Shown here: positions 50,330-59,930 of the stretch, one piece after another
How positions within the stretch are numbered: the stretch's first letter is position 1
Layout: every line of letters begins with the position of its first letter
From: an uncultured Marinococcus sp.
GTDB taxonomy: Bacteria > Bacillota > Bacilli > Bacillales > Marinococcaceae
Direction: 5' to 3'
DNA length: 64,000 nucleotides
NCBI RefSeq assembly: GCF_947493875.1
Contig: NZ_CANLSU010000007.1
Span: 62,001 to 126,000, forward strand
Translations under genes and position numbers: made by a program
The notes under the pieces: model-generated
The model's database searches: none
The model's input: only the letters and a program-made list of their open reading frames with translations
What the model was told of the DNA's origin: nothing

Positions 50330-50996
50330 GGGATTTCCTCCATTGCTTCAATATTGACTGAAAGATTTTCAATCCGTCATCACTGCCAAGAATCTGGTCA
50401 GTTGCTCGTTCCGGATGCGGCATCATGCCCATCACGTTACCCTGCTTGTTTATAATGCCGGCAATCGCTTCTTTGGAGCCGTTAAAATTGTCTTCGTATG
50501 TGAACACAATCTGATTGTTTGTCTGCAGGTCTCTCAGGGTCTCGTCGTCGCAGTAATAGTTTCCTTCGCCGTGGGCCACCGGGATCGTTATTCGTTCACC
50601 TTCGGCGTATTCGGAGGTAAAGCCGGTTTCATGATTTGCCACCATGAGACGTGCCGGCCGGCAGATAAACTTCAGCGACCGGTTCCGCTGCATGGCTCCG
50701 GGCAGCAGTCCGGCTTCGAGAAGCACCTGGAAGCCATTACAGACGCCGAGCACCGGCTTGCCTTTTTCCGCCTGCTCCACGACGCTTGCCATAACCGGGG
50801 CAAAACGGGCAATCGCACCGGAACGAAGATAGTCTCCGTAGGAAAAACCGCCGGGCAGAAGAATACCGTCATAATCCGCGACACTTTCTTCCGTGTACCA
50901 GACTTTATCCACCGGCTCTCCGAGACCCTCCTGGATTGCATAGTACATGTCGTCATCACAGTTGGATCCTGGAAACACGATAACCGCGAATTTCAT
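50313..50996 (-). CDS. purQ: FGAM synthase glutaminase subunit
   Basis: A 227-residue class I glutamine amidotransferase. Cys in [18 protein letters not shown] is the nucleophile, and the His-Glu pair is in MPHPERATD. It delivers ammonia to PurL. Its ATG overlaps the stop of purS in the form TGATG, so the PurS and PurQ subunits are translated in step. Confidence 0.96.
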   Translation of the reverse strand: MKFAVIVFPGSNCDDDMYYAIQEGLGEPVDKVWYTEESVADYDGILLPGGFSYGDYLRSGAIARFAPVMASVVEQAEKGKPVLGVCNGFQVLLEAGLLPGAMQRNRSLKFICRPARLMVANHETGFTSEYAEGERITIPVAHGEGNYYCDDETLRDLQTNNQIVFTYEDNFNGSKEAIAGIINKQGNVMGMMPHPERATDQILGSDDGLKIFQSILKQWRKSHVLTT

Positions 50997-51244
50997 CAGG
51001 ACACGCCCTTTCCGATCGTGTACGTATAATCTTCAATCACCGGGTTGGATAGGAGCTTTTCACACATTTCCTCAATCCGCGCTTCAAGGTTGTTTCCTTC
51101 CTCTACTTCAAGCTCAATATACTTGCCGGTCTGGACAGATGCCACCTCATGGTACCCCATTGTCTGCAGGGCGTTTTCAATCGTACTTCCCTGCGGATCA
51201 AGCACTCCTTCTTTCAATGTCACATACACTTGAACGTTAACCAT
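50996..51244 (-). CDS. purS: FGAM synthase PurS subunit
   Basis: An 82-residue subunit needed for the PurL-PurQ complex. The opening [24 protein letters not shown] is characteristic. It starts in the last codons of purC (ATGGTTAA overlap of eight bases) and ends on the purQ start. Confidence 0.95.
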   Translation of the reverse strand: MVNVQVYVTLKEGVLDPQGSTIENALQTMGYHEVASVQTGKYIELEVEEGNNLEARIEEMCEKLLSNPVIEDYTYTIGKGVS

Positions 51245-51956
51245 GTGCAGCCCCTCCTAATCGCTGTAATATTTCGGTATAGCCTTCCTGAAGAGAACCA
51301 ATCCCGTAACGGAACAGATCTTTGTCAAATTTCTGCCGGGTTTCTTTATCCCACAGCCGGCACGTATCCGGAGAAATTTCGTCAGACAGCAGCAGCTTTC
51401 CGTCCTCTGTCGTTCCAAATTCAATTTTAAAGTCCACCAAAAGCAGTCCGTGGTCGGAAAAATGCTTTTTAAGCGTTTCATTCACGTGTTCGGCCATCTG
51501 CTTCATATCCTTCACCTGCGACGGGGAGGCCGCCTGCAGCAGGCGGATATGGTCATCGTTAATTAAAGGGTCCCCAAGCTCGTCGTCCTTGTAGTAGAAT
51601 TCCACCACCGGCTGATCCGTTTCAATGCCTTCCTCAATGCCGGTGCGGCGGTGGAGGCTGCCGGCAACAATATTGCGCACAACGACCTCAAGTGGAATGA
51701 TGGTTGTTTTTTTGACCGCCTGCTCGGTTTCGGAGAGCCGGTCCACGAAATGGTTGTTTATACCTTCCTCGTGCAGCTTTTGAAACAGCAGGGAGGAAAT
51801 TTCGTTATTCAGCTTGCCTTTGCCGACCAGCACTTCCTTTTTCTCTCCGTTAAAAGCGGTGGCATCGTCTTTGTACTCTACCCAGAGCGTGTTTTCCACG
51901 TCTGTTTCATACAGCTTTTTGGCCTTTCCTTCATACAATAGAGCGCGTTTTTCCAT
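51237..51956 (-). CDS. purC: SAICAR synthetase
   Basis: A 239-residue enzyme adding aspartate to carboxyaminoimidazole ribotide. LLYEGKAKKLYETD and ISSLLFQKLHEEGI near the start, LEVVVRNIVAGS, and VDFKIEFG and DEISPDTCRLWD further on define the family. GGAGG precedes the ATG. It is coupled to purS. Confidence 0.96.
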   Translation of the reverse strand: MEKRALLYEGKAKKLYETDVENTLWVEYKDDATAFNGEKKEVLVGKGKLNNEISSLLFQKLHEEGINNHFVDRLSETEQAVKKTTIIPLEVVVRNIVAGSLHRRTGIEEGIETDQPVVEFYYKDDELGDPLINDDHIRLLQAASPSQVKDMKQMAEHVNETLKKHFSDHGLLLVDFKIEFGTTEDGKLLLSDEISPDTCRLWDKETRQKFDKDLFRYGIGSLQEGYTEILQRLGGAAHG

Positions 51957-51985
51957 CGCAGGCTCCTCCTTTGGACTATCCCTTA

Positions 51986-53281
51986 TTATTCGATGCCGGC
52001 ACGGGCGAAGATCGTATCGACTTCCTTCATGTGATGACGGTGATCAAAGCAATCCTCGATTTCTTCACTGCTTAAAACATTTGTAATGGCCGGTTCACTT
52101 TCTACAAGCTCCCGGAACGGGATGCCTTTTTCCCATGCCTCCATTGCCTTAGGCTGGACTGTGTCGTACGCTTCCTCACGTACCATGCCTTTGTTGATCA
52201 GCGTAAGCAGCACACGCTGGGAGAAGACAAGACCGAGCGTTTTGTCCATGTTTGCTTTCATATTGTCTTCAAATACGGTCAGGTTTTTCACGATATTGCC
52301 AAAGCGGTTCAGCATGTAATTGAGCGCCGTCGTCGCGTCTGGAATAATAATTCGTTCAGCTGAGGAATGCGAAATATCGCGTTCATGCCAGAGCGGAACA
52401 TTTTCATAAGCAGTCAGCATATGGCCGCGGATCACCCGGGCCAGGCCGGTCATATTCTCCGATCCGATCGGATTGCGTTTGTGTGGCATCGCTGAGGAAC
52501 CCTTCTGTCCCTTGGCGAAAAACTCTTCCACTTCCCGGGTTTCGCTTTTTTGCAGGCTGCGGATTTCAACAGCCATCTTTTCAATCGACGTAGCAATTAA
52601 CGCGAGGGTGCTCATGTAATCAGCATGACGGTCCCGCTGCAGCGTCTGCGTCGATACCGGCGCTGCCTGAAGGCCAAGCTTCCGGCAGACCGATTCTTCA
52701 ATAGCCGGCGGAATGTTGGCAAACGTCCCAACCGCTCCCGACAGCTTCCCGACGCGGATGCCCTCGGCTGCGGCGTCAAAGCGTTCGATATTGCGCTTCA
52801 TTTCCTGATACCAGAGAGCGAGTTTAATCCCGAAGGTAGTGGGCTCCGCGTGCACGCCGTGGGTGCGCCCCATCATAATCGTATGCTTATGCTCCTTTGC
52901 CTTGTTTTTTAAAATTTCGAGAAAACGCTCCAGGTCCGCCCGTAAAATCTCATTGGCCTGCTTAATCAGATAAGAGAGCGCCGTATCTACAACATCAGTG
53001 GAGGTCAGGCCGTAATGCACCCATTTGCGCTCATCGCCGAGCGTCTCCGACACCGCCCGTGTAAACGCCACAACGTCATGGCGTGTTTCCTCTTCAATCT
53101 CCTGGATCCGTTCGATATTAAAGGAAGCATTATCCCTTATTTTTTTCACATCTTCCTTTGGAATGTCCCCAAGCTCCGACCAGGCTTCACAGGCACAGAT
53201 TTCGACCTCCAGCCAGGCGTTGAAGCGGTTCTCTTCGGTCCAGATGGCACCCATTTCCGGGCGCGTGTAACGATCGATCAT
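51986..53281 (-). CDS. purB: Adenylosuccinate lyase
   Basis: A 431-residue fumarase/aspartase-superfamily enzyme used twice in purine synthesis, for SAICAR and for adenylosuccinate cleavage. [27 protein letters not shown] and the signature loop [15 protein letters not shown] with the catalytic Ser are visible. Length equals B. subtilis PurB. Gaps of about 30 bases separate it from purK and purC. Confidence 0.96.
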   Translation of the reverse strand: MIDRYTRPEMGAIWTEENRFNAWLEVEICACEAWSELGDIPKEDVKKIRDNASFNIERIQEIEEETRHDVVAFTRAVSETLGDERKWVHYGLTSTDVVDTALSYLIKQANEILRADLERFLEILKNKAKEHKHTIMMGRTHGVHAEPTTFGIKLALWYQEMKRNIERFDAAAEGIRVGKLSGAVGTFANIPPAIEESVCRKLGLQAAPVSTQTLQRDRHADYMSTLALIATSIEKMAVEIRSLQKSETREVEEFFAKGQKGSSAMPHKRNPIGSENMTGLARVIRGHMLTAYENVPLWHERDISHSSAERIIIPDATTALNYMLNRFGNIVKNLTVFEDNMKANMDKTLGLVFSQRVLLTLINKGMVREEAYDTVQPKAMEAWEKGIPFRELVESEPAITNVLSSEEIEDCFDHRHHMKEVDTIFARAGIE

Positions 53282-53313
53282 AATCAGGTTCCTCCACTCT
53301 TCTCTTTAATTAG

Positions 53314-54453
53314 TTATTTCTCTATGTACTGCTTCCATACATCTGAGGACCGCTCAAGCGCATCCTGAAGATCCTCCCGCAGCACCGTCCAGTGCCCCAT
53401 TTTCCGGCCGGGCTTGGCTTCATCCTTGCCGTACAGATGCACATGATCCTTGCTCCACTCTTCCATATGCGCCGTTACCGCTTCGACGTGTTCCCCGAGA
53501 ATGTTGGTCATGACCACCGGCTGCTTCAGTCCGGCAGGCCCGAGCGGAAGACCGCAGACAGCGCGGATGTGCTGTTCAAACTGGGAGGTTTCACATGCTT
53601 CAATCGTATAGTGGCCTGAATTGTGCGGCCTTGGCGCCACTTCGTTTACATACACCGTGTCATCGTCTGTAACAAACATTTCCACCGCAAGGGTGCCGAC
53701 TAGATCAACATGTTCGGCAAGCCGGTGGGCGATACGGATCGCTTCTTCATTTACAAAACGCGAAATTCTTGCCGGGACAATAGTCTGGTGCAGAACGTTA
53801 TTAACATGGATATTTTCTCCGACCGGAAACACGCCGGTTTCCCCGTGCACGCTCCGGGTAACAATGCAGGAAATTTCTTTTTGGAACGGGATCCACGCTT
53901 CGAGTACGAGCTCTTTGCCGTCGCTTCCCCCGAGGGCTTCAAACGCTGCTTCTGCATCCTCCTCTGCCTTTAACACTACCTGGCCCTTCCCGTCGTAGCC
54001 GCCGCGGCATGTTTTTAATACGCTGGGCACACCAATCTGCTCTACCGCTGCCGAAAGCTCTTCGCGGGAGGTCACCTGGTGATACGGAGCTACTTTAATA
54101 TCTGCTGCTTCAATTGCCTGCTTTTCACGAAGACGGTGCTGCGCCGTATACAGCAGCTGGCTTCCCTGCGGAAGATAAAGGGTATTTTCCAGATGCCTCG
54201 CTGTCTCTGCGTCAATATTTTCAAATTCATACGTTAATACATCACACACTTCTGCCATGCTGTCTGCCCCGTCACGGTCATCATAGGAAGCTTCAATTTC
54301 AATATCAGCCACCTGCCCGGCAGGCGAGTCTGTTTTTGGTTCAAGCACGGCCACCCGGTAGCCCATTGGCTTGGCCGCAAACGCCATCATTCGTCCGAGC
54401 TGTCCGCCTCCAAGTATTCCGATCGTCTGTCCCGGTTTCATTACTCGCCCCAT
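53314..54453 (-). CDS. purK: N5-carboxyaminoimidazole ribonucleotide synthetase
   Basis: A 379-residue ATP-grasp enzyme that carboxylates AIR with bicarbonate. The opening [17 protein letters not shown] and the ATP-binding [13 protein letters not shown] are typical, as is [17 protein letters not shown]. The ATG at 54453 lies in the end of purE (13-base overlap) with GGAG seven bases before it; an ATG four codons later is an alternative. Confidence 0.95.
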   Translation of the reverse strand: MGRVMKPGQTIGILGGGQLGRMMAFAAKPMGYRVAVLEPKTDSPAGQVADIEIEASYDDRDGADSMAEVCDVLTYEFENIDAETARHLENTLYLPQGSQLLYTAQHRLREKQAIEAADIKVAPYHQVTSREELSAAVEQIGVPSVLKTCRGGYDGKGQVVLKAEEDAEAAFEALGGSDGKELVLEAWIPFQKEISCIVTRSVHGETGVFPVGENIHVNNVLHQTIVPARISRFVNEEAIRIAHRLAEHVDLVGTLAVEMFVTDDDTVYVNEVAPRPHNSGHYTIEACETSQFEQHIRAVCGLPLGPAGLKQPVVMTNILGEHVEAVTAHMEEWSKDHVHLYGKDEAKPGRKMGHWTVLREDLQDALERSSDVWKQYIEK

Positions 54454-54935
54454 AATTCATCTCCTGACTGCATGACCTGTTCACGCATTTTTTCTCTACG
54501 CTGCTGAAGCTTATCTGCCAGCTTTTCATCAAAGGCTGAAATCATCTGAGCGGCCAGCAGTCCGGCATTGGTCGCCCCGGATGTTCCAATTGCCACGGTC
54601 GCCACCGGCACGCCGCCGGGCATCTGGGCGATGGATAAAAGCGAGTCCCATCCGCTTAAAGCCTTGGACTGCACCGGCACTCCGATGACCGGCAGGGTTG
54701 TTTTTGCTGCTACCATCCCAGGCAGATGAGCTGCCCCGCCCGCACCGGCAATAATTACTTTTATTCCGCGCCCTCTTGCCTCTGCCGCGTATTCAAACAT
54801 GTAATCCGGTGTCCGGTGGGCGGATACGATGTTCTTTTCAAACGGCACCCCGAGTTCGTCGAGCACCACGCATGCCTTCTGCATCGTTTCCCAGTCGGAC
54901 GTACTGCCCATTATTACTCCTACCTGCGGTTCCAA
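54441..54935 (-). CDS. purE: N5-CAIR mutase
   Basis: A 164-residue class I PurE, which converts N5-CAIR to [18 protein letters not shown] and [13 protein letters not shown] carry the active-site Ser, Asp and His; [19 protein letters not shown] follows. The frame is open for 48 codons further upstream, but that part covers the leader. The TTG at 54935 has AAAGGAG eight bases before it and lines up with the N terminus of B. subtilis PurE, so it is the likely start. First gene of the operon. Confidence 0.94.
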   Translation of the reverse strand: MEPQVGVIMGSTSDWETMQKACVVLDELGVPFEKNIVSAHRTPDYMFEYAAEARGRGIKVIIAGAGGAAHLPGMVAAKTTLPVIGVPVQSKALSGWDSLLSIAQMPGGVPVATVAIGTSGATNAGLLAAQMISAFDEKLADKLQQRREKMREQVMQSGDELWGE

Positions 54936-55080
54936 TTGCGCCACTCCTTTGCTTTTCCACGCATACTTTTTGACATAAAGAAGCCCCGGTGCCAGATCCA
55001 TCCCTAAAAAAGGATAGTCTTCCGCACTCCGGGGAAGGTCTCGTGAACGTATACGCTCTACTATAGAAGAAAATTTCAAG

Positions 55081-55113
55081 CCGAAGCTTCCACTATTTCA
55101 GACAAAGGCTTCG
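55081..55113 (-). terminator. Riboswitch-controlled terminator before purE
   Basis: CGAAGC and GCTTCG, with outer AAGCC/GGCTT alternatives, form a hairpin downstream of the purine aptamer and run into a T-rich stretch (ATTTTCTTCT). It is the expected expression platform: guanine binding would favour termination. Confidence 0.6.
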
Positions 55114-55125
55114 TTTGATCATTCT

Positions 55126-55194
55126 CCTCATAGTCCAGCAATTTACGGTTGCCGGGTAGAGACGCTCGAGCCTTATTCCCGAAAGTATATGAGG
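55126..55194 (-). promoter_or_regulatory. Guanine-class purine riboswitch of the pur operon
   Basis: On the minus strand the aptamer runs from the P1 strand CCTCATA to TATGAGG. Conserved loops GGGAATAAGGCTC and CTACCCGGCAACCGTAAATT are present. The specificity base in GGACTATGAG is C, which pairs with guanine or hypoxanthine; adenine riboswitches have U there. It should turn the operon off when guanine is plentiful. Confidence 0.92.
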
Positions 55195-55230
55195 ATTGTC
55201 ATCGTTCTGCTTTTCTTGCTTACGTGTTTT

Positions 55231-55260
55231 AGCTTAACAAGCTGTGATATTATCTGTCAA
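55231..55260 (-). promoter_or_regulatory. Promoter of the pur operon
   Basis: Minus strand: TTGACA (55255-55260), and TAAGCT (55231-55236) 18 bases downstream. The -35 is perfect and the -10 is poor. It lies between the PurR boxes and the riboswitch, as in B. subtilis. Confidence 0.6.
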
Positions 55261-55263
55261 TCA

Positions 55264-55307
55264 AAATTCGAACAATTGGAATGACCATAGCTTAAATGTT
55301 CGTTTAT
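55264..55307 (-). promoter_or_regulatory. Pair of inverted PurBoxes
   Basis: AAATTCGAACAAT (55264-55276) and AATGTTCGTTTAT (55295-55307) each differ from the B. subtilis PurBox AWWWCCGAACWWT, or its complement, at one position. They face each other with 18 bases between, just upstream of the promoter. Repression by PurR, relieved by PRPP, is expected. Confidence 0.78.
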
Positions 55308-55504
55308 TTCTTTTTTGCTTCAAAACTGATTTCCTGTTTCACCGGCACATACTGTCTTTCTCCGTTAATGGTCTGCTCTTCAAATACGGGCTTTTCCATT
55401 CTGCGTACCGGCATAAAGCCCTCTGCAGCAATCCGGGAGAGACACTCCTCCACCGTTTCTTCTTCCTGCACGTAAAATGTCTGTTTATTTTTCTTTTTAG
55501 CCAT
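55304..55504 (-). CDS. NETI motif-containing small protein (YebG-like)
   Basis: A 66-residue basic protein with EETVEECLSRIAAEGFMPVRRMEKPVF, the signature of the NETI family of Bacillus (YebG). Lys-rich ends suggest a nucleic acid or ribosome contact, but no function is known. AAGGAG precedes the ATG. It lies directly upstream of the pur promoter region, as yebG does in B. subtilis, and its stop codon overlaps one PurBox. Confidence 0.85.
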   Translation of the reverse strand: MAKKKNKQTFYVQEEETVEECLSRIAAEGFMPVRRMEKPVFEEQTINGERQYVPVKQEISFEAKKK

Positions 55505-55561
55505 TCTTTTCGCTGCTCCTTATTTCTTCACTTCTGCATCTATTATAACAGGTTCTTTCTA

Positions 55562-55607
55562 AAAAAAACGAACGAAGCAGAATTTCATTTCCCGCTTCAT
55601 TCGTTTA
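55562..55607 (-). terminator. Terminator of the M20 amidohydrolase gene
   Basis: AAACGAATGAAGC and GCTTCGTTCGTTT pair with one G-U and run into eight T on the minus strand, immediately after the stop codon. Confidence 0.85.
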
Positions 55608-55608
55608 T

Positions 55609-56916
55609 TTATCGTCCTTTTTCTGTGCCTATCGTTCGTATAGTCTCTTTTAAGACAGCAACACCGTTTACACAGTCTTTTAATTCAGTAAATTCTTCCG
55701 GCGTGTGACTTTTCCCTTCGAAGCTCGGGACAAACAGCAGGCCAAATGGCACGTAGGCTCCGAACATCATGGCGTCATGGCTCGCGCCCGATACGAGAGA
55801 TTCTGCCGTTAAGCCAATGCTTCGGGAGGCATCCCAAATCGAACGCCGGATCCATTCAGGGGCCGGTACTGGTTTTACTCTGAAGGCCACTTCATGAGAA
55901 ACAGTAAGCTCCCGGCGATCGGCTATTTTCTCCGCTTCGCTTCGTGCCAGACTGATCATCTGGTCCCGGACCTCCTCATCAAGGTCCCGGATATCGGCTG
56001 TCAGCCGGGCCTCTCCAGCAATTACGTTTGAACCGTTCGGCTCGAGAGAAAGCCTTCCTACGGTAGCTACTGCAGTGTCACTGTGCATAGCCGGAAGCTG
56101 CTCCAAATACAGAATAAATTCTGCTGCTGCAGCGGCTGCGTCTTTTCTGATGTTCATCGGTGTGTTCCCGGCATGGTCTGTTTCTCCAAGAAAATGCACG
56201 TCAAGCCATGAAGGGCCGGCGATTCCTTCTACAACGCCGATACTTGCCTCCTGCTGTTCTAGCTGCTTTCCCTGCTCCACATGCAGCTCCAGATATGCCC
56301 GCAGCCGTTCACGCGGATAAATATTATTTTCGAGCTTATTCGGCGAATAGTCCATCAGCTTCATTGCCTCCGCCGCCGTCACTCCCTCGTCATCCCGCAT
56401 TTGAAAGAAAGCATCCTTCGAGATATCGCCGACGGCCGCACGACTCCCGAGGAGCCCACTCCCGAAACGGGCTCCTTCTTCATCTACAAAAACGGCAATC
56501 TCTACAGAACAATCCAGCATGGCACCTTCTGCCTTCAATGCTTCTACAGCCATCAGGCTCGATATGCAGCCGAGAGCCCCATCAAAAGCACCGCCGTTTT
56601 TCACAGTATCCAGATGTGAGCCGGTAAGGATAATCGGTGCGCCGGCCTGGCCAGACTCCCACAGGCCATAAATGTTTCCCACACCATCTTCCCTGACACT
56701 CAGTCCCGCTTCCTTCATCCAGGAACGAAAAAGATTTTTTGCCTGCTGTTCTTCTTCTGTATAGACGTAGCGCGTAACACCGCCTTCTTCTGTGCGGCCG
56801 ATGGCTGCCAATTCTTCCAGACGGCTGGCCAGCACCTCGGGATCGATTGACGGAAAGCCCCTGCTTTCCTCAATCGTCTGGAGCAGGCGCTCCCTGCTGA
56901 ATCCCTCGTTACCCAA
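55609..56916 (-). CDS. M20-family amidohydrolase (allantoate deiminase/N-carbamoyl-amino acid hydrolase type)
   Basis: A 435-residue zinc-dependent amidase of the hydantoinase/carbamoylase family. Metal ligands are in TGSHLDTVKNGGAFDGALG and DEEGARFGSGLLGSRA, then ELHVEQGKQLE, with a His in SGASHDAM near the end. Allantoate deiminase and N-carbamoyl-L-amino-acid hydrolase share this fold and cannot be told apart here. Its place beside the purine operon makes purine-derived ureides possible. The start is TTG with AAGGAG ten bases upstream; no in-frame ATG fits as well. Confidence 0.82.
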   Translation of the reverse strand: MGNEGFSRERLLQTIEESRGFPSIDPEVLASRLEELAAIGRTEEGGVTRYVYTEEEQQAKNLFRSWMKEAGLSVREDGVGNIYGLWESGQAGAPIILTGSHLDTVKNGGAFDGALGCISSLMAVEALKAEGAMLDCSVEIAVFVDEEGARFGSGLLGSRAAVGDISKDAFFQMRDDEGVTAAEAMKLMDYSPNKLENNIYPRERLRAYLELHVEQGKQLEQQEASIGVVEGIAGPSWLDVHFLGETDHAGNTPMNIRKDAAAAAAEFILYLEQLPAMHSDTAVATVGRLSLEPNGSNVIAGEARLTADIRDLDEEVRDQMISLARSEAEKIADRRELTVSHEVAFRVKPVPAPEWIRRSIWDASRSIGLTAESLVSGASHDAMMFGAYVPFGLLFVPSFEGKSHTPEEFTELKDCVNGVAVLKETIRTIGTEKGR

Positions 56917-57217
56917 AGCATCATCACTCCTTCTCTTCTTTCACACTAACACACCGGCAAAAACGTTACACTTCATTGCATCAGGTCCACGATAAAAACC
57001 TCCGGCCTTCATCATTAATACAGTGAAATTTGCCAAAAAATCATCTGTTTCCATTATATACTATTTAACCGTATCAAAAGTAGCTTAATACAAGAATAAA
57101 TACTCCTGTTTAAAAACAGAAATTTTGGCTTCTAAAAAAACAGGGAAAAGATATTTGCCAGCATTTTGACGCAAAAAACCGCCCTGATGATTTCCAGGGC
57201 GGCTTCTGCATAAAAGT
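56917..57217. other. Intergenic region with the amidohydrolase promoter
   Basis: No gene is seen. On the minus strand a perfect TATAAT at 57053-57058 has only a weak -35 (ACTTTT) 17 bases upstream. A short CTGTTT/AAACAG repeat is near 57110. The right end holds the terminator of the NERD gene. Confidence 0.5.
57173..57204 (-). terminator. Terminator of the NERD gene
   Basis: AAGCCGCCCTGG and CAGGGCGGTT with a six- to seven-base loop are followed by six T on the minus strand. Confidence 0.88.
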
Positions 57218-58105
57218 CTATGAAACATAATTGGTCGTAATGATAGAGCGCTCCATTTGATACAGCTGCTCCTGGGAGTACAGGGGCGCGTTTTGGGAAA
57301 ACTGCTCGTGAAAGAAGGCCCGTAGTGCTGCTTCTGTCGTAAAACGATGAGTATAGGCATCTACCGACACATCCTGCACAAACCGGTCCTCCTGCGTGTT
57401 CGAATGGCCGAAGAAAATAATTGGCGTAACTTCCCCCGGGTTGTGCTTTTCCCTGCGCAGGAAATCCTCTGTGATCGAAGCCGTTGCTTTGGCATGCTCA
57501 ATCGGGCTGTCGTGCACTTCAAATGTTCCTGACCGGACATGCCCCCGGCTTGTGTTTTGAAACACCATCGTCGTTTCCACATCTTCCTCGACGTCCGGGT
57601 ACAGCGTATCAAGCACAAAATCAAGCGTTCCGGCATTGTGCTTACTGACCCCGTGGATAATATGGCCTTTCCATTTCTGCGTCTCAAGCACATACAGCCC
57701 CCGGGTCGTCAAAACAACGTGGTCCACCTGGCGGGTCGACAGCTCCGTTCGTTCGTCCAACGGCACGTAAACGTGTCCGGAAATCAACATTTCGTCCACG
57801 GCAATCTGATTTGCTTCGACAAGATCATTTTTAATGCTTCTAAGCAGCTCATGTGTTTTCATTTCTTCCGGTTCCCGTGAAATTTTTTCCAAATGATAAA
57901 TGTAATCCGTCAGTTTCCCTTTTTCTTCCTCATACTTGCCGCGTATCGCCTGGATGTCCTCGCGGTACTGCGAGCTTTTTCCTTCAATTTCTTCTTCCAT
58001 TTTTCTATCATACTGCCGGACTTTTTTTAAATACTGGTCCCGCTGAATTAAAATGACCGCCCCAATGATGATTAAAGCTATAATAACTGTAACCGCTATA
58101 CCCAT
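57218..58105 (-). CDS. Membrane-anchored NERD domain protein
   Basis: A 295-residue protein. Residues 1-20 form a membrane anchor (IAVTVIIALIIIGAVIL), about 25-85 are a charged coiled coil, and about 110-230 hold a nuclease-related domain with VDHVVLTTRGLYVLETQKWKG, the conserved NERD core containing an Asp, Glu and Lys like those of restriction-type nucleases. A C-terminal helical segment follows. NERD proteins have an inferred, untested nuclease role. The ATG at 58105 was preferred to the longest frame because AGAGGTG precedes it and the membrane helix then starts the protein. Confidence 0.78.
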   Translation of the reverse strand: MGIAVTVIIALIIIGAVILIQRDQYLKKVRQYDRKMEEEIEGKSSQYREDIQAIRGKYEEEKGKLTDYIYHLEKISREPEEMKTHELLRSIKNDLVEANQIAVDEMLISGHVYVPLDERTELSTRQVDHVVLTTRGLYVLETQKWKGHIIHGVSKHNAGTLDFVLDTLYPDVEEDVETTMVFQNTSRGHVRSGTFEVHDSPIEHAKATASITEDFLRREKHNPGEVTPIIFFGHSNTQEDRFVQDVSVDAYTHRFTTEAALRAFFHEQFSQNAPLYSQEQLYQMERSIITTNYVS

Positions 58106-58267
58106 ATAAGCACCTCTTCCATCTCCTGCCTTAATATTTTTACTATGACCCGGGATTTGGTACACTAAAAATCGCTTCTTATTCGCTATGTAAAATTATA
58201 TACATCATATTTCTATCATAATCAATATATTCCTTTTCGTATACACCAAAAGAAAGGATTCTTCCCT

Positions 58268-58864
58268 ATGACACTTTATCCTGTGGTTCCAAAGGACTTT
58301 TATGAAAAACCGACGCTCGAGCTGTCCCGGGCACTGATCGGCTGTGTACTCGTGCATGAAACACCGGAGGGCCCTGCAGCTGGCAGGATCGTTGAAACGG
58401 AAGCCTATATAGGACCCGTGGACCGCGCTGCCCACAGCTACAATTACCGCAGAACAAAGCGGACGGATGTAATGTTTTTCCCTCCGGGGCACGTGTATAT
58501 GTATACGATGCACACCCATGCGCTTCTAAATATTGTAAGCGGGGTGGAGGAGTCTCCCGAAGCTGTCCTCATCCGCGCTGTCGAGCCGGCTGCAGGCCTT
58601 GAGCTTATTCAAAAACGCCGGCACCGTGTCCGCGGCATTCAGCAGACAAACGGTCCCGGCAAGTTAACGAAAGCGCTTGGCATTGATATGAGCTACTACG
58701 GCCATGAGCTTGACCGTCCGCCGCTGTATCTGTCACCTAAGGATTACGAACCTGCGGTTGAAAGCGGTCCGCGCGTCGGTATTTCCGGAAGCGGCGAGGC
58801 ACGCCATTACCCTTGGCGGTTCTTTGAAGCCGGCAATCCCTACGTTTCCAAATGGAGGGCCTGA
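58268..58864 (+). CDS. 3-methyladenine DNA glycosylase (Mpg/AAG type)
   Basis: A 198-residue DNA repair enzyme of the alkyladenine glycosylase family, which removes alkylated or deaminated purines. The features are GCVLVHETPEGPAAGRIVETEAYIGP with the catalytic Glu, RAAHSYNYRRTKRTDVMFFPPGHVYMY, and GPGKLTKALGI near the end. Length matches bacterial Mpg. AAAGGA is upstream of the ATG. It is the only plus-strand gene in the purine region, divergent from the NERD gene and convergent with the reductase gene six bases after it. Confidence 0.92.
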   Translation: MTLYPVVPKDFYEKPTLELSRALIGCVLVHETPEGPAAGRIVETEAYIGPVDRAAHSYNYRRTKRTDVMFFPPGHVYMYTMHTHALLNIVSGVEESPEAVLIRAVEPAAGLELIQKRRHRVRGIQQTNGPGKLTKALGIDMSYYGHELDRPPLYLSPKDYEPAVESGPRVGISGSGEARHYPWRFFEAGNPYVSKWRA

Positions 58865-58870
58865 GCCCCG

Positions 58871-59866
58871 TTATTTCAGAGCAACGATCCGGCGGCCCTG
58901 GATACGGTTTTCCAAAATAGCGTCAAGATCCTCCGCCAAATCATCCAGCGTGGTCTCGCTTGCAATCGTATCAAGCAGTGATTGAATTTTCAGGTCATCT
59001 GCGAGCCGGTTCCACACATATTGTCTTTTTTCCACCGGACAATAAACAGAATCAATTCCAGCCAGATTGACACCTCTTAAAATAAACGGGAGGACCGTGG
59101 TAGGAACGTCTGTCCCTCCGGTAAGTCCACTGACAGCTGCGGTACCGTGATATTTCATCGTACTCAGCAGGTAGGCAAGCGTTTCTCCCCCAACTGGGTC
59201 CACAGCCCCGGCCCACATCGCCTTACCAAGTGGTTTACGTTTATCCGGATTCACGTCCTCGCGGGACAGGATACGTCCTGCGCCAATATTTCGGAGGTAA
59301 TCATGGGCTTCACTGTTCCCGGTAACGGCTGCCACGTCATACCCGAGGGAGTGGAGCATCGCTACAGCCATGCTTCCAACACCGCCAGTAGCACCGGTTA
59401 CAACGACTTCGCCCTGTTCCGGCGTGACTCCTTCCTCCTCCAGGCGCACTACCGATAATCCTGCTGTAAACCCGGCAGTGCCAAAAATCATAGCTTCTCT
59501 TGGAGTCATCCCCTTCGGCAGCTTCACTACCCAGTCAGCAGGCACTCTTGCTTTTTCCGCATAGCCGCCGTGATGGGCCACTCCGAGCTCATAGCCTGTA
59601 ACGAGCACTTCGTCGCCCTCCCGATACCTCGAATCACTGGATGAGGCGACAACGCCGGCGAGATCAATGCCTGGAATCAGTGGGTAGCCCTGGGCAATCT
59701 GGCTTCCAGGTGCCGCTGCCATCCCGTCTTTAAAGTTGATGCTTGAATAGTGTACATCGATGGTGACGTCGCCTTCAGGCAGATCGTTTTCTTCCAGTGT
59801 ACGTACTTCTTTTGTAACTTCTCCCTGATCGTTTTTATCCACGACCAGCGCTTTAAATGTGCTCAT
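58871..59866 (-). CDS. YhdH/YhfP-type NADPH:quinone or acrylyl-CoA reductase
   Basis: A 331-residue zinc-free medium-chain reductase of the YhdH/AcuI group, whose members reduce acrylyl-CoA or quinones with NADPH. The opening TFKALVVDKND, the cofactor motif VTGATGGVGSMAVAML and PFILRGVNLAGIDSV near the C terminus are diagnostic. No zinc-binding Cys cluster is present. The ATG at 59866 lies just after GGAGGTG; the longer frame lacks a site. No acrylate genes are nearby, so the substrate is unknown. Confidence 0.88.
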   Translation of the reverse strand: MSTFKALVVDKNDQGEVTKEVRTLEENDLPEGDVTIDVHYSSINFKDGMAAAPGSQIAQGYPLIPGIDLAGVVASSSDSRYREGDEVLVTGYELGVAHHGGYAEKARVPADWVVKLPKGMTPREAMIFGTAGFTAGLSVVRLEEEGVTPEQGEVVVTGATGGVGSMAVAMLHSLGYDVAAVTGNSEAHDYLRNIGAGRILSREDVNPDKRKPLGKAMWAGAVDPVGGETLAYLLSTMKYHGTAAVSGLTGGTDVPTTVLPFILRGVNLAGIDSVYCPVEKRQYVWNRLADDLKIQSLLDTIASETTLDDLAEDLDAILENRIQGRRIVALK

Positions 59867-59930
59867 GCTTTCCACCTCCATAAAATAATCCTCTAAACTA
59901 TTCCCCAAAAAGCTTTATTCCATGCAGAGC

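Noticed and set aside
54936-55079. 48-codon N-terminal extension of purE
   Set aside because: It covers the leader, has no counterpart in PurE and lacks a ribosome site; the TTG at 54935 fits better.
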